From IMG/VR virus record IMGVR_UViG_3300010885_010253, positions 1-31,501 of that record: a DNA stretch of 31,501 nucleotides; one strand, given 5' to 3'. This document shows, piece after piece, positions 1 to 4,091 of the stretch; position 1 is the stretch's first letter; each line of letters opens with the position of its first letter. A model generated the notes under the pieces. The model was not told the DNA's origin. It did not search any database and saw nothing but the letters and a program-made list of their open reading frames with translations. Position numbers and translations under genes: made by a program. The DNA comes from a virus.

Positions 1-345
1 CGTGTCACTTCTGCGGTCACCTGCTGAGATGTTGATGTCAAGAATACCATTGTGTGCTAGGTAAGTATCGTAACTATTCTTGACCTTGAATGGGTGACAG
101 TTCTCCTCATTCTTGACACCATGCGTAGCATAGCGAGCATGGAACATAGCATAACTAGACGGAAACTCCTTGCGTACTTCTAGGAACTGTTTGATTACTT
201 TCTTGCTAGACATGCCACGACCTGTGACAATGCCATTGGGCGTGATAACCGCAAAGCCGAAGCCATGCGGATTATTACATGATGCACATTCTAAATCCTT
301 CTTGCGAGGAGTAGAATTAGGCGAGGCTACAACTAATAAACACAT
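1..345 (-). CDS. Class-II glutamine amidotransferase (Ntn hydrolase), 3' part beyond window
   Basis: Leftward gene whose first 115 codons are visible. It starts MCLLVV, so removal of Met exposes Cys2, the nucleophile of class-II (GlmS/PurF-type) glutamine amidotransferases. Other family signatures follow in order: NPHGFGF (25-31), HARYATHG (69-76, the Arg of the usual RxATHG motif), AHNG (97-100, oxyanion-hole Asn-Gly) and RRSDT (111-115, the usual SDS/SDT Asp). An ATG at 360 is in frame, but the Cys-exposing ATG at 345 fits the chemistry and has GAGAG at a good distance. It begins one base after the amidoligase stop, so the two are translationally coupled. Family role: hydrolyse glutamine and pass ammonia to a partner synthase or ligase. 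Inference: the partner is the adjacent amidoligase. The C-terminal part and any fused domain lie outside the window. Confidence 0.88.
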   Translation of the reverse strand, partial: MCLLVVASPNSTPRKKDLECASCNNPHGFGFAVITPNGIVTGRGMSSKKVIKQFLEVRKEFPSSYAMFHARYATHGVKNEENCHPFKVKNSYDTYLAHNGILDINISAGDRRSDT

Positions 346-346
346 C

Positions 347-1588
347 TTACACACTCTCATTCTGTCGGACTAGTCCGACAACTAGTTTATCTATACGGGC
401 TGATAGTTCTGGATACAACGCTTCATTCTGGAATACATACCACATTAAGTTGTCTGCACTAAGTGCGCCTTCACGCACATCTTGAACAGTAAGGGTTCGG
501 GTGTACTCAACACTGGCATGCGCTAAGTCTATCTGGGCTTTAATCGTGTCACCATTAACGCTACCTCGGAAGATACGCATCTCTAGTGTCTCTCTGTTAT
601 TGGTATTGACTGCTGAATAGCGGTCACTATTGTAATCTGTACTTAACTTGTGCTTGAACTGTCGTGTGGTAACAAGTTCGTACCCTGAATCCTCACTCCA
701 TAAACGCTCACCATTGCTATCACGCTTGTAATCATTGCGATAGATGTCTGTGAACTTAGCCCATTGGTCGGAGGTACGACCAGCAAGCGTTGAATAGAAC
801 TCGGGATTGGAATACACAAGGTTGAGGAAACGGTGCATGTGCGCACCACCATTGAAGCCTGTGCGTGAGATGTGAATGTGCAAGCCACATGTCTTGGTAT
901 CCCATGACTTGACTCTGTATGCACTATTGCTACGCAACTGTTCTATCACACTCCATAACTCCTGTGCCTCATTCTTAAAGAACTCATGAGACATTGGGTG
1001 TGTGACTATCTCGAAGCCACTATTAAGCGAGCCGTCATGCTTAAGATAGGCTAGGTCTAACCCTTCTAGTTGGTGTGCATAGTGGGCAGACTCACGCAGA
1101 TTGTGACCTGCTTCTACCTCTATCTCTAGACCAAAGAACAAGCGTTCATTCTTGTCTACACTATGGAAGATAGCATCAGGGCGGTAACTGTAATCATGGA
1201 TTACACGACCACCCTCATCATCTGAGCAACTGTCGCAACCATCACTGTTCCATTCATCACATGAGTCACACCAGTAGGCATCATTGAGGCACATCTCGCA
1301 CCAATGTTCCTGTCGGTCTGTCACATAGGAAGTGCCATATGAGTTGTATTCCTCACATGACTCGCACCAATAAGCACGATTCTCTGTACATGACTCACAC
1401 CATGTATCACCATCAACCACATGAAAGTCGTCATTGGTAGAGCCTATGTTGTCACATCTATAACATGTTTGTACGCACTCGCTACATACAATGTCGTCAT
1501 AGATAGTTGTAATTGAATTATCAGCCTCAATGTTGGTACTACACACCACACATTCGACCTGACCATCAACTGCATCTGTCATTGTCAT
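347..1588 (-). CDS. Amidoligase-family (COOH-NH2 ligase) protein with N-terminal zinc ribbons
   Basis: A 413-residue protein in two parts. Residues 13-121 hold eight CxxC pairs (13/16, 35/38, 42/45, 64/67, 75/78, 97/100, 107/110, 118/121), enough for about four zinc sites in LIM/zinc-ribbon style. Residues about 150-345 carry the signature of the Amidoligase_2 family (glutamine-synthetase/ATP-grasp-like ligases): FFGLEIEVE (151-159), KHDGSL (183-188), GFEIVTHPMS (191-200), CGLHIHIS (234-241) and ETLEMRIFRGS (333-343). Such enzymes use ATP to form amide bonds on carboxyl groups; the substrate here is unknown. The downstream glutaminase could supply ammonia. ATG 1588 (AGGA, 5 nt spacing) and ATG 1582 (AAGG, 7 nt spacing) are both possible starts. 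1582 would place the upstream palindrome at the same 15-17 nt distance seen in three other genes. The last 10 codons overlap another copy of the palindrome. Confidence 0.85.
   Translation of the reverse strand: MTMTDAVDGQVECVVCSTNIEADNSITTIYDDIVCSECVQTCYRCDNIGSTNDDFHVVDGDTWCESCTENRAYWCESCEEYNSYGTSYVTDRQEHWCEMCLNDAYWCDSCDEWNSDGCDSCSDDEGGRVIHDYSYRPDAIFHSVDKNERLFFGLEIEVEAGHNLRESAHYAHQLEGLDLAYLKHDGSLNSGFEIVTHPMSHEFFKNEAQELWSVIEQLRSNSAYRVKSWDTKTCGLHIHISRTGFNGGAHMHRFLNLVYSNPEFYSTLAGRTSDQWAKFTDIYRNDYKRDSNGERLWSEDSGYELVTTRQFKHKLSTDYNSDRYSAVNTNNRETLEMRIFRGSVNGDTIKAQIDLAHASVEYTRTLTVQDVREGALSADNLMWYVFQNEALYPELSARIDKLVVGLVRQNESV
363..380. repeat. CGGACTAGTCCG palindrome, copy 1
   Basis: Perfect 18-bp palindrome TGTCGGACTAGTCCGACA. 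It lies inside the 3' end of the amidoligase coding region (encoding VGLVRQ) and ends 17 nt before the glutamine amidotransferase start at 345. In RNA it would form a 7-bp stem with a CUAG loop. Identical to copies 3 and 4. Confidence 0.9.
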
Positions 1589-1597
1589 ACCTTTCCT

Positions 1598-1613
1598 GAC
1601 GGACTAGTCCGTC
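1598..1613. repeat. CGGACTAGTCCG palindrome, copy 2 (compensated variant)
   Basis: Perfect 16-bp palindrome GACGGACTAGTCCGTC. Compared with copies 1, 3 and 4 one base differs in each arm, and the two changes compensate, so dyad symmetry is kept. It sits in the leader of the amidoligase gene, 9 nt before ATG 1588 or 15 nt before ATG 1582. Confidence 0.88.
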
Positions 1614-1644
1614 GCTACAACTCATTGCGCTTTGCAATAAGATA

Positions 1645-1673
1645 ATCATACTATACGGATAACTTACTGTCAA
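1645..1673 (-). promoter_or_regulatory. Leftward sigma70-type promoter for the amidoligase-amidotransferase pair
   Basis: Read leftward: TTGACA at 1673-1668, a 17-bp spacer, TATGAT at 1650-1645. This is close to the consensus. It lies in the 3' end of the 55-residue gene and would start transcription near 1638. The leader then holds a small hairpin (ATTGC-gcttt-GCAAT on the plus strand, about 1624-1638), palindrome copy 2 and the amidoligase ribosome site. Confidence 0.8.
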
Positions 1674-1818
1674 TCATGGCATCATTCATGTGAGAACGAA
1701 TGTCTTGGATTTGTGCAACCAGCGCCTTGAAATCATTACGCTTGTGCGCTTCTTCCTGCAATCGTAAAGCACCCATGACGGCACTCCACTCCGTTTCAGT
1801 GAACTCAACCTTAATCAT
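1651..1818 (-). CDS. Small helical protein, 55 aa, unknown
   Basis: Starts MIKVEFTETEW and ends IDSKLSV. It is rich in charged and helix-forming residues (LRLQEEAHKRNDFKALVAQ) and has no membrane segment or cysteine, so a short helical or coiled-coil protein is likely. Its ATG overlaps the stop of the upstream 61-residue gene (ATGA), typical of translational coupling. The promoter for the next gene lies in its last codons. Function not recognised. Confidence 0.6.
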   Translation of the reverse strand: MIKVEFTETEWSAVMGALRLQEEAHKRNDFKALVAQIQDIRSHMNDAMIDSKLSV

Positions 1819-2000
1819 TGCTGATAAGCCATAACTGTCTCGAATACGGCATCATCTAACTGGGAGACAAGTTCTGCCCATTCATCTTTTGACAACCCAT
1901 GCCCAAGAATTTCTTGAACAAGGTCGTAATCAAGGCGCGACTCCCATAAATTTGTGTCGGCGATACCGTTCGCCACTAATTCATCTGCTGTTGGGTACAT
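1815..2000 (-). CDS. Small acidic protein, 61 aa, unknown
   Basis: Starts MYPTADELVANG and ends VMAYQQ; acidic and probably helical. The upstream in-frame GTG at 2009 is less likely than ATG 2000, because GAGGGG lies 8 nt before the ATG. The gene starts two bases after the 49-residue gene ends and overlaps the next gene by four bases, so the three form one small leftward operon. No known domain seen. Confidence 0.65.
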   Translation of the reverse strand: MYPTADELVANGIADTNLWESRLDYDLVQEILGHGLSKDEWAELVSQLDDAVFETVMAYQQ

Positions 2001-2002
2001 GA

Positions 2003-2152
2003 TTACCACCCCTCGCGGATACGCTTAGCAAGGCGAAGCACTACAACAGCGACAATAGCAATCATCCATGTACGGTGATTTAGGTACACATCACCGAAGT
2101 AACTTTCAATGTTGATACTCCACTTACTTACTTCTAGGTTGAACAGTTCCAT
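2003..2152 (-). CDS. Small single-pass membrane protein, 49 aa
   Basis: Starts MELFNLEVSKW and ends KRIREGW. A hydrophobic stretch (WMIAIVAVVVLRLA, about residues 29-42) followed by KRIRE suggests one membrane segment with a positive cytoplasmic tail. AAAGG precedes the ATG at suitable spacing. First gene after the structured leader at 2188-2297 and palindrome copy 3 (17 nt before the start), so its expression is the most likely target of those elements. Function unknown; small phage membrane proteins of this type often affect the host envelope or superinfection, but nothing here shows that. Confidence 0.6.
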   Translation of the reverse strand: MELFNLEVSKWSINIESYFGDVYLNHRTWMIAIVAVVVLRLAKRIREGW

Positions 2153-2169
2153 TTACTTACCTTTCATAC

Positions 2170-2187
2170 TGTCGGACTAGTCCGACA
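2170..2187. repeat. CGGACTAGTCCG palindrome, copy 3
   Basis: Perfect 18-bp palindrome identical to copies 1 and 4, 17 nt before the start of the 49-residue gene. It directly abuts a second, unrelated palindrome at 2188-2206. Confidence 0.9.
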
Positions 2188-2206
2188 TGATAACAATTTG
2201 TTATCA
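2188..2206. repeat. 19-bp odd palindrome abutting copy 3
   Basis: TGATAACAATTTGTTATCA: two perfect 9-base arms around one central T. No base separates it from the 18-bp palindrome at 2170-2187. It could be a protein operator or an RNA hairpin in the leader of the small-gene operon. Confidence 0.8.
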
Positions 2207-2297
2207 CGCGCTCACCGCTGGACTTGCACCAGCGTTACTGCCTATCGTGAGCCACCAGCCTACGCCTGCCCAAATTCAGGGTAGGCTATCCGCTAAG
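2207..2297 (-). ncRNA. Probable structured leader RNA or small RNA (two nested hairpins)
   Basis: No gene fits this stretch. It begins where the promoter at 2304-2332 should start transcription. Hairpin A pairs 2257-2263 (AGCCTAC) with 2281-2287 (GTAGGCT) and, after a one-base bulge, CCTG 2265-2268 with CAGG 2277-2280. Hairpin B pairs GCTCAC 2210-2215 with GTGAGC 2247-2252 and CGCTGG 2216-2221 with CCAGCG 2229-2234 around a 7-nt loop, leaving a 12-nt one-sided bulge. Read leftward, GCTGGTG occurs twice, so CCAGC could pair with either copy; this is a possible switch. Hairpin B looks like a tRNA T-arm stacked on an acceptor stem, but there are no D or anticodon arms. A riboswitch, regulatory leader or independent small RNA are all possible; I cannot name a family. 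Confidence 0.55.
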
Positions 2298-2303
2298 GTC
2301 TTA

Positions 2304-2332
2304 ATTCTAGCATGGGGAAATGATTGGGTCAA
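2304..2332 (-). promoter_or_regulatory. Leftward sigma70-type promoter for the structured leader and small-gene operon
   Basis: Read leftward: TTGACC at 2332-2327, a 17-bp spacer, TAGAAT at 2309-2304. The -35 box overlaps the stop codon of the 43-residue gene. The predicted start near 2297 places hairpin A at the very 5' end of the transcript. Confidence 0.78.
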
Positions 2333-2460
2333 ATACGAGCAACAGTATCAGCCTCTCGTATAGCCTTTACTCCGCGCTCATACCTCTCCTGCTCTGCTCG
2401 CTTCTCGTTCAGAATGTTAGTCTGCACTTCGAGATGAGCGACTAATTCATTTAGGTTCAT
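2329..2460 (-). CDS. Small coiled-coil-like protein, 43 aa
   Basis: Starts MNLNELVAHLEVQ and ends EADTVARI. Dense in Glu, Arg, Lys and Leu, as expected for a short helix. It has its own promoter (2535-2563), a leader with palindrome copy 4 (15 nt before the ATG) and a weak GTGAG ribosome site. The consistent upstream architecture is the main reason to accept so short a gene. Function unknown. Confidence 0.55.
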   Translation of the reverse strand: MNLNELVAHLEVQTNILNEKRAEQERYERGVKAIREADTVARI

Positions 2461-2475
2461 TTGATACTCACTCTC

Positions 2476-2493
2476 TGTCGGACTAGTCCGACA
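2476..2493. repeat. CGGACTAGTCCG palindrome, copy 4
   Basis: Perfect 18-bp palindrome identical to copies 1 and 3. It lies in the transcribed leader of the 43-residue gene, 15 nt before its start codon. Confidence 0.9.
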
Positions 2494-2534
2494 CTATGGT
2501 TTATCAACAAGCGGAAGTGCCTGCCAATACCTTA

Positions 2535-2563
2535 ATTATAGGGCATGGAAACTAATGGGTCAA
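2535..2563 (-). promoter_or_regulatory. Leftward sigma70-type promoter for the 43-residue gene
   Basis: Read leftward: TTGACC at 2563-2558, a 17-bp spacer, a perfect TATAAT at 2540-2535. Palindrome copy 5 lies four bases upstream of the -35 box. The -35 and -10 surroundings resemble the promoter at 2304-2332, suggesting duplication. Confidence 0.85.
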
Positions 2564-2566
2564 GCC

Positions 2567-2583
2567 TGTCGGACTAGTCCGTC
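2567..2583. repeat. CGGACTAGTCCG palindrome, copy 5 (imperfect)
   Basis: TGTCGGACTAGTCCGTC: the 12-bp core is perfect, but the left arm is of the copy-1 type and the right arm of the copy-2 type, so outer symmetry is broken. It lies outside the predicted transcripts, centred 38 bp upstream of the centre of a -10 box, the same offset as copy 6. A lone half-site GTCCGAC follows at about 2603. Confidence 0.85.
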
Positions 2584-2620
2584 GGGCTGCAAATCAAATG
2601 GCGTCCGACCGCGAATAAAA

Positions 2621-2676
2621 GTTTGTGTTGGTTTGTGTTGGAAAATTTTCTCAGGATTTTCTCAGGAAACTCTCAG
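2621..2676. repeat. GTTTGTGTTG tandem pair plus CTCAGGA repeats
   Basis: GTTTGTGTTG occurs twice in tandem (2621-2640). It is followed by TTCTCAGGA (2648-2656) and TTCTCAGGAAACTCTCAG (2659-2676). The same elements recur on the far side of the 202-residue gene (3493-3693, with TTTGTGTTG at about 3559), so that gene is flanked by related repeat blocks. They may be iteron-like binding sites. The rest of the gap 2494-2746 holds a promoter, palindrome copy 5 and a terminator. Confidence 0.7.
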
Positions 2677-2700
2677 CAAAGCTTTGCAGATTTTGGGCAG

Positions 2701-2748
2701 AAAAAAAGCCCGACCCTCTCGGGCCGAGCCTTTTTCCTTGTCGGGCTT
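2701..2748 (-). terminator. Intrinsic terminator after the 202-residue gene
   Basis: Read leftward, AAGCCCGAC (plus-strand 2740-2748) pairs with GTCGGGCTT (2706-2714) and runs into seven T residues (2707-2701). The stem begins at the stop codon of the 202-residue gene. A smaller hairpin (GCCCGA/TCGGGC, 2708-2724) can also form inside. Confidence 0.88.
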
Positions 2749-3355
2749 AGATTAGTTGGAGAGTTTTGGCCTCGATTACGGTATAAATCTCGGTGACCAA
2801 ATCGGCCTCAGCCTCGGTGATTGCCTGAAAATCTAGTGCCTCGACGAAGGCAAGGATAGATTTCAAGGTATCGGCTGGCGTTGCTTTTGCTTTCGCTGGC
2901 TTGTCTGCTTTTGGTGCTGATGCCTTAGAATTGCGTAGTGCTTTTTCAGCCTTAGTTGCTTTCGCGATTGCCTCCCATGAGCCTAGCTTTTCAGCGTTGC
3001 CAGCGCCGAGCATTTTATAGGCTGCGGTTGCGCGGGCTAGTTGCTTGTCTAGTGGCATAGCCTTAAAATCGGCATGAGTTTCGCGGAGGTTTTTCCATGT
3101 AGGCAAACCCTCGACATGGGAGATAAGGAGAATTCCTGATGTCTTTCCTGTTGCCTTGATGACCTTTTGCTTGTCCTTGATTGAGAGGTTCGAGGCAACG
3201 AGTTCAGAGACCAGAGAGAGAATCGAGTCCGCGATTTTTGACTCTGCTGAATCTGATGCCTTGCATGCGCTTATCCATGCGTTAGCGATTTTTGGTGCTG
3301 ATACGACTACTGCTGAATTCTTAGTGCCCTGTACTGCTTTTTTTGATGTTGTCAT
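2747..3355 (-). CDS. Lys/Ala-rich protein, 202 aa, unknown, possible DNA-binding or origin-associated protein
   Basis: Family not recognised. A helical N-terminal two thirds (residues about 20-140) contains DSILSLVSELVASNLSIKDK and a Trp-rich stretch near residue 86. A low-complexity basic linker of Lys, Ala and Pro follows (about 145-165), then an acidic helical C-terminus ending IEAKTLQLI. Basic Ala/Lys/Pro linkers are common in nucleic-acid-binding proteins; that is inference. The gene has its own promoter (3408-3435), a leader hairpin (3373-3403) and its own terminator, so it is an independent unit. Palindromes and CTCAGGAA repeats lie on both sides and the DnaA-box cluster lies immediately upstream. 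It is therefore a candidate for binding these repeats in replication or early control. AAAAGGA precedes the start. Confidence 0.75.
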   Translation of the reverse strand: MTTSKKAVQGTKNSAVVVSAPKIANAWISACKASDSAESKIADSILSLVSELVASNLSIKDKQKVIKATGKTSGILLISHVEGLPTWKNLRETHADFKAMPLDKQLARATAAYKMLGAGNAEKLGSWEAIAKATKAEKALRNSKASAPKADKPAKAKATPADTLKSILAFVEALDFQAITEAEADLVTEIYTVIEAKTLQLI

Positions 3356-3372
3356 TTGGGATTTTTCCTTTT

Positions 3373-3403
3373 CTATGAGGGAGACGTTCGCTCGTTCTCA
3401 TAG
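3373..3403 (-). promoter_or_regulatory. Leader hairpin at the 5' end of the 202-residue gene's transcript
   Basis: CTATGAG (3373-3379) and CTCATAG (3397-3403) are perfect 7-base inverted repeats around a 17-nt loop. The promoter at 3408-3435 should start transcription near 3401, so this stem would cap the mRNA 5' end, ahead of the AAAAGGA ribosome site. It may stabilise the message or modulate translation. Confidence 0.55.
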
Positions 3404-3407
3404 GAAA

Positions 3408-3435
3408 ATTCTAGCATAGTAAAACGATTTGGCAC
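3408..3435 (-). promoter_or_regulatory. Leftward promoter for the 202-residue gene
   Basis: Read leftward: GTGCCA at 3435-3430 (weak -35), a 16-bp spacer, TAGAAT at 3413-3408. Palindrome copy 6 lies five bases upstream of the -35. A weak -35 with a palindrome next to it is what an activator-dependent promoter would look like. Confidence 0.65.
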
Positions 3436-3440
3436 ACCAT

Positions 3441-3456
3441 GTCGGACTAGTCCGAC
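3441..3456. repeat. CGGACTAGTCCG palindrome, copy 6
   Basis: Perfect 16-bp palindrome GTCGGACTAGTCCGAC. Its centre is 38 bp upstream of the centre of the -10 box of the 202-residue gene's promoter, exactly the offset seen for copy 5. Confidence 0.88.
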
Positions 3457-3492
3457 GGCATGAGTCTCGTGTCGATTTATCGACATTTCCAA

Positions 3493-3693
3493 TTCTCAGG
3501 AAACTCTCAGTTTCCACCCTGGGTCAGCCTCTCAGACAATTCTCAGGAAACTCTAAGGTTTGTGTTGAAAGTTATCCACAGGTTTATCCACAGGTGTGTA
3601 TAACTTGTGCATAGATTTCCCCCACTTATCCACAGGCTAGGGAGATAGACAGATGCTCAGGAAATCCTCATTTAATTCTCAGGAACTTCTCAG
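3493..3693. other. Candidate replication origin: CTCAGGAA repeats and DnaA boxes
   Basis: TTCTCAGGAAACTCTCAG (3493-3510), TTCTCAGGAAACTCTAAG (3540-3557), GCTCAGGAAATCCTCA (3655-3670) and TTCTCAGGAACTTCTCAG (3676-3693) surround a cluster of DnaA boxes (3572-3634). TTTGTGTTG recurs at about 3559. AT-rich sequence follows from about 3740 to 4040. Direct repeats, DnaA boxes and adjacent AT-rich DNA are the classic parts of a DnaA-assisted origin. No strong gene fits the region. Confidence 0.6.
3572..3634. other. DnaA-box cluster
   Basis: TTATCCACA is present exactly at 3572-3580, 3584-3592 and 3626-3634. TTATACACA is on the minus strand at 3595-3603. A one-mismatch box, CTATGCACA, is on the minus strand at about 3605-3613. 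The bacterial consensus is TTATNCACA, so four of five are exact within 63 bp. This implies binding by the host initiator DnaA. Confidence 0.8.
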
Positions 3694-3701
3694 ATAGCCT
3701 C

Positions 3702-3718
3702 GTCTCATGGAGTGAGAC
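3702..3718. repeat. Short hairpin GTCTCA/TGAGAC
   Basis: GTCTCA (3702-3707) and TGAGAC (3713-3718) with a 5-nt loop, between the origin-like block and the late promoter region. A partial echo, TCAC-ATG-GTGA, follows at about 3726-3736. I see nothing more definite between 3737 and 3863 than AT-rich DNA. Confidence 0.6.
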
Positions 3719-3863
3719 AGGCGTATCACATGGTGAGACGGATAATGATTGCCAGATAACTAGAATTATGTAAAGTTGTTTGAGGGTGGGTTGTTAAAAA
3801 TCGTTGGACTGTACTCCTATAGTATCCGACAATAATTTTCTGTTATATTTAGGGGGCTATATA

Positions 3864-3994
3864 AGCGTAGAATACGCTCAAAAGTACTACTGCGAAAAAT
3901 ATATCCCCGAACTTTGTTCGGATTTACCTGTTTGAACAGGTTATCTATTATGTATATAAATACATATTACGGAGTCGCTCCGTTTAAGACTCCG
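3864..3994. promoter_or_regulatory. Row of four short-loop hairpins before the late operon
   Basis: AGCGTA-GAA-TACGCT (3864-3878), CCGAAC-TTT-GTTCGG (3907-3921), ACCTGTT-TG-AACAGGT (3926-3941) and ACGGAG-TCG-CTCCGT (3969-3983). Three share an exact 6-3-6 geometry and one is 7-2-7, though their sequences are unrelated. Start-to-start spacing is 43, 19 and 43 bp. The last can be replaced by a competing 7-bp pairing, CGGAGTC (3970-3976) with GACTCCG (3988-3994). The stretch 3995-4080 is very AT-rich. Confidence 0.75.
3932..3960 (+). promoter_or_regulatory. Candidate rightward promoter for the late operon
   Basis: TTGAAC (3932-3937), a 17-bp spacer, TATAAA (3955-3960). The -35 overlaps the inverted repeat at 3926-3941, which could act as an operator. 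Predicted start near 3967 puts the hairpin at 3969-3983 at the mRNA 5' end. Other AT-rich -10-like sequences exist near 4000-4030, so this assignment is tentative. Confidence 0.5.
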
Positions 3995-4091
3995 CTCCTC
4001 CTATAGTATATAATATATAAAATTATAATTATAGTGCCACAGTTATGCCCGTTTATCCCTACCGTTAAATAGGCGTTTTTTAGGAGATTAA

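Noticed and set aside
2207-2252. Cobalamin riboswitch
   Set aside because: GGTGCAAGTCC resembles one hairpin of that class, but the GCCACT box, the GGGAA segment and the four-way junction are missing.
2207-2297. tRNA gene on the minus strand
   Set aside because: A T-arm-like hairpin and an acceptor-like stem are present, but only 12 bases lie where D and anticodon arms should be.
3429-3614. Rightward 61-codon frame through the origin-like block
   Set aside because: It runs through a palindrome, CTCAGGAA repeats and DnaA boxes, has no ribosome site and a biased, unstructured product.
2567-3693. CRISPR array
   Set aside because: Repeats are short, irregularly spaced and of several kinds, with no uniform spacers and no cas genes; the Cas4-like nuclease is a phage recombination-type enzyme.
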